Below are positions 43,696 through 53,418 of a stretch of DNA of 64,000 nucleotides, one piece after another (positions within the stretch are counted from its first letter, which is position 1; every line of letters starts with the position of its first letter). The notes under the pieces were generated by a model that was not told the origin of the DNA, did not search any database, and saw only the letters and a list, made by a program, of their open reading frames with translations. The stretch covers positions 22,976 to 86,975 of the forward strand of contig CAYSSJ010000011.1 in the NCBI GenBank assembly GCA_964433675.1, given 5' to 3'. The DNA comes from CAYSSJ01 sp964433675. GTDB lineage: Bacteria > Cloacimonadota > Cloacimonadia > Cloacimonadales > TCS61. Made by a program: the position numbers and the translations under genes.

Positions 43696-46413
43696 ATGGC
43701 GAACAAAAGAGTTTATCTGTTCGGTGATGGTAAAGCCGAAGGCAGAGCGGATATGAAAAATCTACTCGGTGGTAAAGGAGCAAATCTCGCTGAGATGAAC
43801 CGCATCGGCTTACCAGTACCCCCGGGTTTCACGATCACAACCGACGCCTGTGTTGAATATAACAAACTGGGTAAGGAAAAAATCCTTGAGTATCTAAAAG
43901 CTGAAGTTGAAGCTGGGATCAAGCATATAGAAGAAATTATGGGAACAAAATTCGGCTCTCGTAACAATCCATGCTTGCTATCCGTTCGATCGGGAGCTCG
44001 CGTTTCTATGCCGGGTATGATGGATACGGTTCTAAATCTCGGTTTGAATGATGATTCTGTAATCGGTCTGGCAGAGAAAGCAGAAAACGACCGTTTTGCA
44101 TGGGATTCTTATCGCAGATTTATCCAGATGTACGGCGATGTGGTGATGGGACTAAAACCAGCTTCTAAAGAAGAGATCGATCCTTTTGAAAAGATCATGG
44201 ATGAAGTAAAAGAAGAGAAAGACATCACTCATGATCTGGAATTGACAACCGATGATCTGAAAGAGCTTGTGAAACGGTTTAAAGCAGCTATCAAGAGAGA
44301 GACCGGCATAGAATTCCCGCAAGATCCTTGGCAACAGCTCTGGGGAGCTATTATAGCCGTTTTTGGAAGTTGGAATACAGAACGAGCTATTTATTATCGT
44401 CAGATCAATGAAATCCCTAATGACTGGGGAACAGCAGTGAATGTACAAGCAATGGTCTTCGGAAATATGGGAGATTCTTCGGCTACCGGCGTTGCTTTCA
44501 CTCGTGATGCAGCAACCGGCGAAGATATCTTCAATGGTGAATATCTCATCAATGCACAAGGAGAAGATGTTGTTGCCGGTACCAGAACTCCACAAGAGAT
44601 TACTTTGGAAGGCTCAAAAAAATGGGCAAAGCTAGCCGGTGTTTCAGAGGAGGAACGTAAAAACAAGTTCCCATCTCTGGAAGAGACAATGCCGGAGATT
44701 TACAAAGAGCTCTGTAAAATAGAAACAAAACTGGAAGAACATTATAAAGACATGCAGGATCTGGAATTCACCATTCAGGAAGGTAAACTCTGGATATTGC
44801 AAACTCGAAATGGCAAAAGAACCGGAACAGCTATGGTAAAAATCGCCATGGACATGATGAAGGACGGTCTTTTGGACGAGAAAGAAGTTTTGACAAGAAT
44901 GCAACCCAATCGCTTGGATGAGCTTTTACACCCGATTTTCACTCCGGAATCCATCGATAAAGCTAAGGTACTCGCCAAAGGATTGCCTGCCTCTCCCGGT
45001 GCAGCTACCGGGCAGATCGTCTTCTTCGCAGATGATGCCGATGAGTGGGTAAAAGATGGCAAACAGGTGATTTTAGTTAGGATTGAAACATCCCCTGAGG
45101 ATCTGCGTGGCATGAATGTATCCAAAGGTATCCTCACTTCTAGAGGTGGCATGACTTCCCATGCTGCCGTAGTTGCCAGAGGCATGGGAAAATGCTGTGT
45201 CTCAGGAGCTGGTGCTTTGAAGATAAACTATAAAACACGCAAATTAGTGGTGGACGGTAAAGAATTCAAAGAAGGGGATTGGATATCTTTAAATGGCTCG
45301 ACCGGAGAAGTTTATGAGGGGAAACTCGAAACCAAAGATCCGGAATTGAGTGGAGATTTCGGTAAACTGATGGAAATATGCGAAAAATTTACCAGAATGA
45401 AAGTGCGCACAAATGCCGATACACCCAATGATTCCAAAGTCGCCCGCGAATTCGGGGCTGTTGGGATCGGTCTGTGCAGAACTGAGCATATGTTCTTCGA
45501 AGGTGATCGCATCAAAGCAGTTCGCGAGATGATATTGGCGAATTCTGAAAAAGGAAGAAGAAAAGCGTTAGATAAGCTCCTACCTATGCAAAGAAGCGAC
45601 TTTGAAGGTATCTTTGAAGCAATGGCGGACTTGCCTGTAACTATCCGACTACTTGATCCTCCATTGCATGAATTCGTACCTCACGATGAGAAAAGTCAAC
45701 AAGAGATGGCAAATGAACTCGGTGTTTCACTAAAAGAGGTGCAAGAGACAGTCGATTCTCTATCCGAAGTAAATCCAATGCTCGGACATCGTGGTTGCAG
45801 ACTGGGCAACACATACCCGGAGATAACGGAGATGCAAGTACGTGCTATCATAGAAGCCGCTTTGAACCTGAAAAAGAAAGGGATCAAAACTATACCGGAG
45901 ATCATGGTTCCACTGATCGGTACAGAACAAGAATTCATCATGCAAGAAAAAATCATCAGAGAGACAGCCGAATCTGTATTCGAAGAAATGGGTGACAAAA
46001 TTGATTATTTAGTGGGAACAATGATAGAAATTCCACGGGCTACCCTAAGAGCTGAAGAAATCGCTAAAAGAGCCGAGTTCTTCTCCTTCGGGACCAATGA
46101 TCTTACCCAAATGACCTTCGGTTATTCCCGCGACGATGTCGGAAAATTCTTGGAGATCTACAAACAAAAAGGATTGTTAAAACATGATCCATTCCAAATT
46201 CTCGATCAAGAAGGTGTGGGAGAATTAGTCCAATTAGGAACTGATCGTGGTCGAAAGACTAACCCGGACTTGAAAGTGGGAATCTGTGGGGAGCATGGTG
46301 GGGAGCCTTCCTCAGTCAAGTTCTGTCACAAAGTCGGCATGAATTACGTTAGCTGTTCACCATATAGAGTCCCGATAGCCCGATTGGCAGCGGCTCAAGC
46401 AGCTATCGAGTAA
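43696..46413 (+). CDS. ppdK: Pyruvate, phosphate dikinase
   Basis: The 905-residue length fits the family. The enzyme interconverts pyruvate, ATP and phosphate with phosphoenolpyruvate, AMP and pyrophosphate in the cytoplasm, common in anaerobes. Visible parts are 'LLGGKGANLAEMNRIGLPVPPGF' (N-terminal ATP-grasp start, in two pieces: LLGGKGANLAEM and PVPPGF), 'SVRSGARVSMPGMMDTVLN', the phosphorylated His489 in 'GGMTSHAAVVARG' with Thr487, and the C-terminal PEP domain with 'LCRTEHMFF' and the catalytic Cys of 'GICGEHGGEPSS'. GAAGGAG lies seven bases before the ATG. It is a single-gene unit ending at a strong terminator. PEP synthase is excluded by the N-terminal domain and active-site motifs. 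Confidence 0.97.
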   Translation: MANKRVYLFGDGKAEGRADMKNLLGGKGANLAEMNRIGLPVPPGFTITTDACVEYNKLGKEKILEYLKAEVEAGIKHIEEIMGTKFGSRNNPCLLSVRSGARVSMPGMMDTVLNLGLNDDSVIGLAEKAENDRFAWDSYRRFIQMYGDVVMGLKPASKEEIDPFEKIMDEVKEEKDITHDLELTTDDLKELVKRFKAAIKRETGIEFPQDPWQQLWGAIIAVFGSWNTERAIYYRQINEIPNDWGTAVNVQAMVFGNMGDSSATGVAFTRDAATGEDIFNGEYLINAQGEDVVAGTRTPQEITLEGSKKWAKLAGVSEEERKNKFPSLEETMPEIYKELCKIETKLEEHYKDMQDLEFTIQEGKLWILQTRNGKRTGTAMVKIAMDMMKDGLLDEKEVLTRMQPNRLDELLHPIFTPESIDKAKVLAKGLPASPGAATGQIVFFADDADEWVKDGKQVILVRIETSPEDLRGMNVSKGILTSRGGMTSHAAVVARGMGKCCVSGAGALKINYKTRKLVVDGKEFKEGDWISLNGSTGEVYEGKLETKDPELSGDFGKLMEICEKFTRMKVRTNADTPNDSKVAREFGAVGIGLCRTEHMFFEGDRIKAVREMILANSEKGRRKALDKLLPMQRSDFEGIFEAMADLPVTIRLLDPPLHEFVPHDEKSQQEMANELGVSLKEVQETVDSLSEVNPMLGHRGCRLGNTYPEITEMQVRAIIEAALNLKKKGIKTIPEIMVPLIGTEQEFIMQEKIIRETAESVFEEMGDKIDYLVGTMIEIPRATLRAEEIAKRAEFFSFGTNDLTQMTFGYSRDDVGKFLEIYKQKGLLKHDPFQILDQEGVGELVQLGTDRGRKTNPDLKVGICGEHGGEPSSVKFCHKVGMNYVSCSPYRVPIARLAAAQAAIE

Positions 46414-46433
46414 TAAACAATTGAGTTATAAAG

Positions 46434-46459
46434 AAGCCTCCCGGACGGGAGGCTTTTTG
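46434..46459 (+). terminator. Rho-independent terminator after ppdK
   Basis: GCCTCCC (46436-46442) pairs with GGGAGGC (46447-46453) around a four-base loop and is followed by TTTTTG. It lies between convergent genes. The opposite-strand tract (TTCTTTAT) is weaker, so it may also serve the regulator gene ending at 46460. Confidence 0.9.
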
Positions 46460-47812
46460 TTATGGATATTTGATGTCATACTTTGAAATTAGCCGGTAAA
46501 TATGTCTGCGACTGACACCGATAATTCTTGCTGCTTTGCTTTTGTTACCTTCTGTACTTATGATTGCTTCCCACACCATCTCCTTACTAATGGCATTCTT
46601 ATCTTTAAATCCTTCATTTTCTCTGATCTTTTTAATATCCATTTTGTTATCTCTGATGAAGATAAGATGATCCAACTCGATAATATTCGAGTCTGTTAAT
46701 AAGATAGCATGAATAATTACATTTTTTAGCTCTCGTACGTTACCTGGCCAATCATATCTCAACATAGCCATCATCGCTTGAGATGAAATCCGTTTCACTT
46801 TTTTGTTCAACCGGACACTTTCCAATTCCATGAAATAATTAGCTAAGATTGGGATATCATCCTTTCTTTCTATCAAAGTAGGTAAACAAATAGCAAATTG
46901 TTGCAATCTGTAATAGAGGTCTTCTCTAAAATTACCTAACTCTACTTCCTTCTTAAGATCTTTATTGGTAGCAGCGATAAAGCGTACATCCACAGGTAGC
47001 GGCTTAACTGAACCGAGCGGATTGACAGTGTTCTGCTCAAACGCTCTAAGTAGCTTGCTCTGCATATCGAAGGGGAGATTGGTAATCTCATCCAGAAAGA
47101 GAGTCCCTTTATGCGCTTGTACAATTTTTCCCATTTGTTTTTTTACTGCACCGGTAAAGGCTCCCCTTTCATGACCAAACAGTTCACTTTCAAACAAAGA
47201 TTCTGGGATAGCACCACAATCCACGTCAACAAACTGCTTATTTCTCCTCTCACTCTTTTCGTGTATCATACGGGCAAATAGCTCTTTACCTGTTCCTGTC
47301 TTTCCTTGCAGACATACAGTCACATCAGTTTTTGCTACCCGATCGACTTTTTTTACTACCTGCCTGATCGCTTGACTATCACCCAACTTACGTTGTAGCG
47401 TATATTCTTTATCCAAAAGTCTACGAAGAATTCTGACCTCTTTGCCCAACTCTATTTTTTCCAACGCTTTTTTAACGGTCATAAGCAGCTGTTCGTTATC
47501 AATTGGTTTTGTCAGATAGTCATAGGCGCCCAATTTCATGGCATTAACTGCTTTTCTGATATCACCATAAGCAGTCATCATGATCACGATTGTGGCAAAA
47601 GATTTTTTCTGAACTTGTTTTAACACTTCTTCACCTTGAATATCCGGCAATACTGAATCTAAGAGAATGAGATCGGGATCGTAATCATTTATCTTCTCCA
47701 ATCCTGTTTTGCCATCCTCAGCCTGAAAGACTTGGAAACCGGCTTTTGTCAATACACGTGTTAATATCATCCTTAACTGACTCATATCTTCGATAATCAA
47801 GATCTGATACAT
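46460..47812 (-). CDS. Sigma-54-dependent response regulator, NtrC family
   Basis: The protein has 450 residues. The receiver domain (1-120) has acidic residues Glu8 and Asp9, phospho-acceptor Asp52 in 'LILLDSVLPD' and Lys in 'YLTKPID'. The AAA+ domain (140-370) has Walker A 'GKTGTGKE', the sigma-54 contact loop 'GAFTGA' and 'GTLFLDEITNL'. A Fis-type helix-turn-helix ends the protein ('KSKAARIIGVSRRHIYRLI'). It would activate RpoN promoters when phosphorylated by the histidine kinase encoded 27 bases upstream. GGAG precedes the start. Target promoters are not identifiable here; I found no convincing -24/-12 site. Confidence 0.95.
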   Translation of the reverse strand: MYQILIIEDMSQLRMILTRVLTKAGFQVFQAEDGKTGLEKINDYDPDLILLDSVLPDIQGEEVLKQVQKKSFATIVIMMTAYGDIRKAVNAMKLGAYDYLTKPIDNEQLLMTVKKALEKIELGKEVRILRRLLDKEYTLQRKLGDSQAIRQVVKKVDRVAKTDVTVCLQGKTGTGKELFARMIHEKSERRNKQFVDVDCGAIPESLFESELFGHERGAFTGAVKKQMGKIVQAHKGTLFLDEITNLPFDMQSKLLRAFEQNTVNPLGSVKPLPVDVRFIAATNKDLKKEVELGNFREDLYYRLQQFAICLPTLIERKDDIPILANYFMELESVRLNKKVKRISSQAMMAMLRYDWPGNVRELKNVIIHAILLTDSNIIELDHLIFIRDNKMDIKKIRENEGFKDKNAISKEMVWEAIISTEGNKSKAARIIGVSRRHIYRLISKYDIKYP

Positions 47813-47839
47813 AAATTCACTCCATATCTATTTCTTTTT

Positions 47840-50800
47840 TTAAAAATTGACAGGGAAATCTATAATCACCCTGGTACCAATACTTACTTCGCTTTCGATG
47901 TTTATGTCGGCATTATGTAGCTTTAAATATTGATAAACCAGAGGCAGCCCCATCCCATCTCCGGTTTTTTTCGTGGTAAAGAACGGACGGAAAGCATCAT
48001 TTAGTTGTTGTTCCGTCATTCCCTCACCGGTATCTACTACTTCGATTTTGATCTTATTATTTTCACGATTAACTTTGATCTCTATCTCTCCTCCACTCGG
48101 CATAGCTTCCAATGAATTGTAGATCAGATTCATCAAAATACTTTTGAAGTTATCTTCATCAATTCTCACTTGTGGGACATTTTTTTCATAAGAAAACCTA
48201 AGTTTTACATTCTGAGACTGACATTTGTTTTTCACCAATTCGGTCACATTTTTTATTGATGATATCAAATCTGCAACCACGAATTTATTGGATGCCGGTT
48301 TAGTAAATTTGGAGAAGAGATCTATTTTACTACTAACCAGATCAATAGTGTCTATGATCATATCCATATCATCGGTAAATTCTTTTCCTATATGGCTGTA
48401 GTTTTGTCGATTGTATTGCGCTATACTTCTAACTGCAGCGGTTGGGTTTTTGATTTCGTGAGCAACTCCGGCTGCAAATTGTTCCAAACCGGATAAATAC
48501 TCAGCTCGGAGCAATTGTCTTTGCATTTCCTTCTTTTCTGATATGTTTCTCACAAAAGCCCACAGTCCTTGCATTTCTCTTTTTGAAGTTTGTACCAGAT
48601 ATACTCTGAGTTCAATGGGGATAATCGAACCATCTTTTTTGACATATTCTTTTTCATATACATCCGAATAGCCCCGTTTTAAGATTTGCTCTCTGATGAT
48701 CTTTTCTTCCATGATATGCCATTTTATCGGTGTGATATCAAAATAGGTCATCTCTTTAAGCTCGGTACTGTTATAACCAACCATTCTGCGAAAAGCTGCA
48801 TTTGATTCTACTATATATCCCAAATTATTGATAAACACATAACCGTCTCTGCTGCTTTCATATAATTGTCGATATTTTATTTCTGATTCTCGATGAGCAT
48901 CTTCGATTTTTTTTCTTTCGGTGATATCTCGTGCTATCCCGCATATACCGAAAATAGTAGCGTCTTCATATCTTAATGGGAATTTGATGACATGGTAGGT
49001 TCTGTCTGCGAATAGGATCTCTTCTGATTTTATCTCACCTCTTAAAGCAGCAAGATCAGTTTTGAAACTGGCGAATTCATCTTTGATACCAAGGTCATTA
49101 TCGTTTTTGCCTAAAATTTCTTTTGCTTCGAGTTTAAATAGCTTTTCTGTACCTGGATTGACAAAACTATAGTGAAGCGATCTATCTTTTATAAATATGG
49201 CATCCGGATTATTTTCGTAAACTGATCTAAATCTTGCCTCACTTTCCATCAGATCTTTACGAATACGCTCATTTACAATTGCATTAGCAAATATCTCGCC
49301 TGCGATTTTTAATAGTGCGGCATCGTCTTTATCCCATTTCTTCTCGCTTTTTACCGAATCAAACCCAAGAAAACCGATCACTTCGCCGTCATATTCCATC
49401 GCTAAGGCAATTACAGACAAAACTTTCTGGTGCTGAAGGATATTGCGTTCCGATTCAGTCTCATCTGGCATTTCATTCACTTCTGGTATATGGATTATGC
49501 CATTCTGTTTCAACTCCGATAACCACCAAGAAAATTCTGCTGTATCCAGAACTTGGAGCATATCTATTTGTGGCTCGATTCCGTCTGCACACCACTCATG
49601 AGAATTATACATTATCCGATAGTTATCTTTGAACAGGAAGAGATAACTCCTATCCACATTGGTAAATTCTCCCAATCGTCTTAGAGCCATATTGATTTTG
49701 TCATTTACATCTTTGCTATCAGTGCTTATAAAGCTTGTAGATATTGTCGATATCAAACGCTCGAAATCGTATCTATGAAATAACTTTTCCCCTGTCACTT
49801 TATGATTCTCTATCTCTTGTTGTAGTTTGATATTGGTATCTGCGAGCTCTTTTGTCCTTTCGCTTACCCGATATTCCAATTCATTATGAGCTCTTTGCAA
49901 TCTGGCTTGTACTTTTTCCTTCTGATTGATCTCTTGCTTTAGCTTAATATTGATTTTTTTATTTTTAACTGAGAAGTAAACAAAGACAATCAACAGTATC
50001 CCGATGAAGAAGACGATCAATATTAATCTCGAGTTTTCCAATCTTCTTCTTTCTGCTTCCAGTTTGTATATCTGGTTATCTCGCCTGATCATCTCCAACT
50101 CTTGGTTGACCCTTTCCAACTCGAAACTCTCTTGTAGATTTGCTATCCGTTCTACAGTATCTTGACTGAGGATGCTATCTCTAATTTCGGTATAATTGTG
50201 CAAATTTTCATATGCTGCTTGATAATCACCTGTAAGAAAATAAAGCTGCGATAAGGCATTATAACAGTTTTGCATAAGCCGTGGTGAAGAATCGATACTA
50301 AGAGCAAGTTCATACGCACTTTCAAAATAGTATCCTGCAGTTTCATAATCTTCCATAGCCAGGTAAAGACCACCTGTATTTAAATAAGCTTGCGCTAATC
50401 TATTGTGTTCTTCGAGTTCTTTAAACAAATTGATCGCATCGAGATAGTAATCGATTGCTATATCATACTGTTCCCTGTCTTTATATATCCAGCCGATATT
50501 GATACGGGTCAAAGCTATTAGCAGTTTATGGTCCTGTGCTTCTGCTATCTGATTTGCCTGAATATAATGATGCAGAGCCTTCTCATTATCACCTAATCTT
50601 TTATAGGTATTTGCCAGATTATTATATGTGATCGCCGCCTCAGTATAGTCTCCCCGCTCCTCAAACATTCTGGCTGCTTCTCTATAGTACTCAGATCCTC
50701 TTTCATAGTGTTCTATAGACCAATATAGATTCCCTATGTTATTATGCACAATCGCTATTTGACGCTTATTACCCAAAGCTTCATTTACTCTTAATGCTTG

Positions 50801-51226
50801 CAAAAAATAATCGAGAGATTTTTCATAATCATCGATATCTCTGTATATATTTCCCATATGATTAAATGCAAGAGCTATATTGACAGAATCATGCAGAGTC
50901 GTAAAATCATTAATTGCATTTGTCAGATATTCGATTGCCTTCGTATATTCGGATTTGCTAAAGTATATAAATCCCAATTTATAATTATTCTGGGCTATTG
51001 CCTTTAAGTCATTTACTTTTCTTGCCAACCTCAGAGCTTTGTGAAAGTATTGTACACTCTCCTCATCGTCAGTTTGGCGATAATGCTCACCAATCTGATA
51101 ATACACATCCATTTGTTCGGCTTCTGGTAATGACTCTACTATATTGAGCAGACTATCCACGCTGAAAAGTCCAATATGCATCCAAAATAGGGATAAAAAC
51201 ACTAATAACAGCTTAGCATATTTCAT
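47840..51226 (-). CDS. Sensor histidine kinase with TPR, GAF and PAS domains
   Basis: The protein has 1128 residues. A signal sequence (1-20) leads to a periplasmic TPR region (residues 35-370: 'AIAQNNYKLGFIYFSKSEY', 'AFNHMGNIYRDIDDYEKS', 'AITYNNLANTYKRLGDN'). A single membrane helix near 397-420 and a coiled coil to about 475 follow. The cytoplasmic part has a GAF-like domain (490-660), two PAS domains ('IFIKDRSLHYSFVNPGTEKLF', 'YVFINNLGYIVESNAAFRRMVG' are their cores, in pieces) and a kinase core with H-box 'AAGVAHEIKNPTAAV', 'NLIYNSLEAMPSGG' and 'DTGEGMTEQQL'. It senses an envelope signal and phosphorylates the NtrC-type regulator downstream. AAGGA precedes the ATG. Confidence 0.95.
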   Translation of the reverse strand: MKYAKLLLVFLSLFWMHIGLFSVDSLLNIVESLPEAEQMDVYYQIGEHYRQTDDEESVQYFHKALRLARKVNDLKAIAQNNYKLGFIYFSKSEYTKAIEYLTNAINDFTTLHDSVNIALAFNHMGNIYRDIDDYEKSLDYFLQALRVNEALGNKRQIAIVHNNIGNLYWSIEHYERGSEYYREAARMFEERGDYTEAAITYNNLANTYKRLGDNEKALHHYIQANQIAEAQDHKLLIALTRINIGWIYKDREQYDIAIDYYLDAINLFKELEEHNRLAQAYLNTGGLYLAMEDYETAGYYFESAYELALSIDSSPRLMQNCYNALSQLYFLTGDYQAAYENLHNYTEIRDSILSQDTVERIANLQESFELERVNQELEMIRRDNQIYKLEAERRRLENSRLILIVFFIGILLIVFVYFSVKNKKINIKLKQEINQKEKVQARLQRAHNELEYRVSERTKELADTNIKLQQEIENHKVTGEKLFHRYDFERLISTISTSFISTDSKDVNDKINMALRRLGEFTNVDRSYLFLFKDNYRIMYNSHEWCADGIEPQIDMLQVLDTAEFSWWLSELKQNGIIHIPEVNEMPDETESERNILQHQKVLSVIALAMEYDGEVIGFLGFDSVKSEKKWDKDDAALLKIAGEIFANAIVNERIRKDLMESEARFRSVYENNPDAIFIKDRSLHYSFVNPGTEKLFKLEAKEILGKNDNDLGIKDEFASFKTDLAALRGEIKSEEILFADRTYHVIKFPLRYEDATIFGICGIARDITERKKIEDAHRESEIKYRQLYESSRDGYVFINNLGYIVESNAAFRRMVGYNSTELKEMTYFDITPIKWHIMEEKIIREQILKRGYSDVYEKEYVKKDGSIIPIELRVYLVQTSKREMQGLWAFVRNISEKKEMQRQLLRAEYLSGLEQFAAGVAHEIKNPTAAVRSIAQYNRQNYSHIGKEFTDDMDMIIDTIDLVSSKIDLFSKFTKPASNKFVVADLISSIKNVTELVKNKCQSQNVKLRFSYEKNVPQVRIDEDNFKSILMNLIYNSLEAMPSGGEIEIKVNRENNKIKIEVVDTGEGMTEQQLNDAFRPFFTTKKTGDGMGLPLVYQYLKLHNADINIESEVSIGTRVIIDFPVNF

Positions 51227-51277
51227 AACAAATCCTTCTTTTGAATACTTTGTGAATCAATATGAATAATAGAATTT

Positions 51278-53083
51278 TTAGTCAAATCTTTTTTTCCCCG
51301 GATAGAAAAAAGAGACCAAATCCATTCGCCTAATCTTTCTCAAAGCTTCGAGAACTAGCTTTTTATTTTTCGGCTTAAACCATTGAATCAGAGCCTTTTG
51401 CAATCTGACCTCTCTTCCGTTTGGCACATGGATTTTATTGCCGGACATATCTTCGTGGACATAATACATAAGCGTGCTAACAGTCATCGGCGTAGGAGTA
51501 AACTCTTGAATCTGTTCCACTTTGATATCATTGTTCTTTAGATAGACCGCCAACTCGACTGTCTCTCTGATACCGCAGCCGGGATGACCTACAATGATAT
51601 ATGGCAATACATATTGTTTCTTACTGCTTTTTCTACAGTACTGATAATAACGATTCACAAAATGCTCAAACACTTCAAAGCTTGGTTTATTCATCAAATG
51701 CAAAACTTCTTTATCATAATGTTCAGGTGCAACTTTCAGTATGCCACTGGTATGGTATTTCGCCAATAGGTGGATATATTCTTCGTCTAATAAAGCAAGA
51801 TCGAATCTAATCCCTGAAGATACGAACACATGTTTCACACTCTCTATCGCACTCACTTTGCTCATCATCTTTTTCAGCTTGGTTTGATCGGTATTAAGAT
51901 ATCTGCAAATATCAGGAAACAGACAAGAGCGCCTGGTGCATTCTACTTCTTTGCGCAATTTACAATACATTTGATACATATTTGCTGAAGGACCGCCTAT
52001 ATCCGTCACCGTTCCTTTGAATTCTTTGTGCTTAGTTAGTTTTTTTATCTCATCTATGATAGAATCGATCGATCGGGAGCGAATTTTTTTGGTTTGATGC
52101 ATCCCTATAGAACAAAAACTACATCCACCAAAACAACCACGATGAGAAGTTATCGACATTTTTATCTGCTCATATGCGGGGATCAGTTTATCTTTGTACA
52201 TCGGATGAGGTAGTTTGGTGAAATTCAGATCATAAAGGTTATCTAACTCTTTTGTAGTCAATGGTTCTGCCGGTGGATGATGGATCAGATACCGATCGTT
52301 AAATTTTTGACATAGTGTATTTTGGCTCTGATCTTTGTAAAACAGATCGGACATCTTTTTGAAATCGGCTTTGGAGAATTTTTTATGATACTCTGGCAAT
52401 TCGACAACATCTTCATGGGGAGAGTTGTTGGAGATAACGACAGTTCCCTCGATATCCTTCATTATCTCATGATAGTTTGCAAGTTTGCTACCACTGTTTT
52501 CTTTCAATCTAGAGGCTATTTTCGCTATAGCTCTTTCTGCCATACCATAAACCAGAATATCTGCTTTGGAATCGAAAAGAATGGTATTTCGCACCTTATT
52601 CTGCCAATAATCATAATGTGGGATTCTGCGGAGACTGGCTTCTATACCGCCTATTACGATAGGCACATTTTTGCTGATTTGTTTGATGGCGTTAGTGTAA
52701 ACTATAGTTGCTCTATCAGGTCTCCTCCCACTATCTGCAGCTGGTGAATAAGCATCGGTGGAGCGCGGCTTTCTCTGCGCAGTATAATGGTTTACCATCG
52801 AATCTATATTCCCGGCAGAAACTCCCCAAAACAGATTAGGCTGTCCCATTTTCAGAAAATCATCAGCATTGTTCCAATCCGGTTGAGGTATGATTCCGAC
52901 CTTAAAACCCTGAGCTTCCAAAAACCGTGCGATCAAAGGCGCACCAAAAGAAGGGTGATCTATATATGCGTCTCCGCTTACTATGATGATATCAAGACTA
53001 TCCCACCCTCTTGCTAATAGGTCAGATTTTTGTACTGGTAAAAAATTAGGCATTATATCGGCGACATCAATATCACCATGCAC
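51278..53083 (-). CDS. ygiQ: YgiQ family radical SAM protein
   Basis: This 601-residue protein matches the YgiQ family, whose reaction is unknown. The N-terminal UPF0313 region includes 'PSFGAPLIARFLEAQGFKVG' and 'VIGGIEASLRRIPHYDYW'. The 4Fe-4S radical SAM motif is C-x3-C-x2-C in 'HRGCFGGCSFC' near residue 320, followed by 'IGMHQTKKIRSRS'. Also typical are 'GTVTDIGGPSANMY' and 'VAPEHYDKEVL'. The ATG lies seven bases after the cold-shock gene, so the two are probably co-transcribed. The 51-base gap to the histidine kinase may or may not contain a separate promoter. Confidence 0.93.
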   Translation of the reverse strand: MHGDIDVADIMPNFLPVQKSDLLARGWDSLDIIIVSGDAYIDHPSFGAPLIARFLEAQGFKVGIIPQPDWNNADDFLKMGQPNLFWGVSAGNIDSMVNHYTAQRKPRSTDAYSPAADSGRRPDRATIVYTNAIKQISKNVPIVIGGIEASLRRIPHYDYWQNKVRNTILFDSKADILVYGMAERAIAKIASRLKENSGSKLANYHEIMKDIEGTVVISNNSPHEDVVELPEYHKKFSKADFKKMSDLFYKDQSQNTLCQKFNDRYLIHHPPAEPLTTKELDNLYDLNFTKLPHPMYKDKLIPAYEQIKMSITSHRGCFGGCSFCSIGMHQTKKIRSRSIDSIIDEIKKLTKHKEFKGTVTDIGGPSANMYQMYCKLRKEVECTRRSCLFPDICRYLNTDQTKLKKMMSKVSAIESVKHVFVSSGIRFDLALLDEEYIHLLAKYHTSGILKVAPEHYDKEVLHLMNKPSFEVFEHFVNRYYQYCRKSSKKQYVLPYIIVGHPGCGIRETVELAVYLKNNDIKVEQIQEFTPTPMTVSTLMYYVHEDMSGNKIHVPNGREVRLQKALIQWFKPKNKKLVLEALRKIRRMDLVSFFYPGKKRFD

Positions 53084-53090
53084 AGATTTA

Positions 53091-53303
53091 TTAACGGCCT
53101 AATCGAATTACATTGATAGCCTGAACTCCTTTGTCTGTCTGCATTGTATCAAATTCCACCGTCTCTTCGGGAGTCAGAAATTTCCTCTCTTTATCAGATG
53201 AAGTTACAATCGATTTCCAGTGTACAAAATATTCTTGATCATCATCGGTAATAATAAAGCCATATCCCTTTGAATCATCAAACCATTTTACTTTTCCTTT
53301 CAT
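53091..53303 (-). CDS. Cold-shock domain protein, CspA family
   Basis: The protein has 70 residues from the ATG at 53303, which has AAAGGAG at good distance; the ATG two codons earlier touches the ribosome binding site. The cold-shock fold is clear: 'GKVKWFDDSKGYGFI' with RNP1 and 'EYFVHWKSI' with RNP2, the usual VHF being VHW. It binds single-stranded RNA or DNA as a chaperone. TACATTTG at 53332-53325 on the minus strand matches a Bacteroidota-type promoter element. A CTGATG/CATCAG hairpin (53369-53390) lies further upstream. YgiQ is encoded seven bases downstream. Confidence 0.93.
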   Translation of the reverse strand: MKGKVKWFDDSKGYGFIITDDDQEYFVHWKSIVTSSDKERKFLTPEETVEFDTMQTDKGVQAINVIRLGR

Positions 53304-53418
53304 ATACATCTCCTTTCATGTTTTCAAATGTAAAATTTATTATTTATACTATTTTATGCAAGCATTTTCTGATGATTATCATACCATCAGCATTTATGTT
53401 CGCTCTCTACATAACTAT

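Noticed and set aside
51279..51290. TTGACT upstream of the histidine kinase gene as a promoter
   Set aside because: It is the last codons and stop of the YgiQ gene (Phe-Asp-stop). A promoter could overlap, but the sequence is explained by coding.
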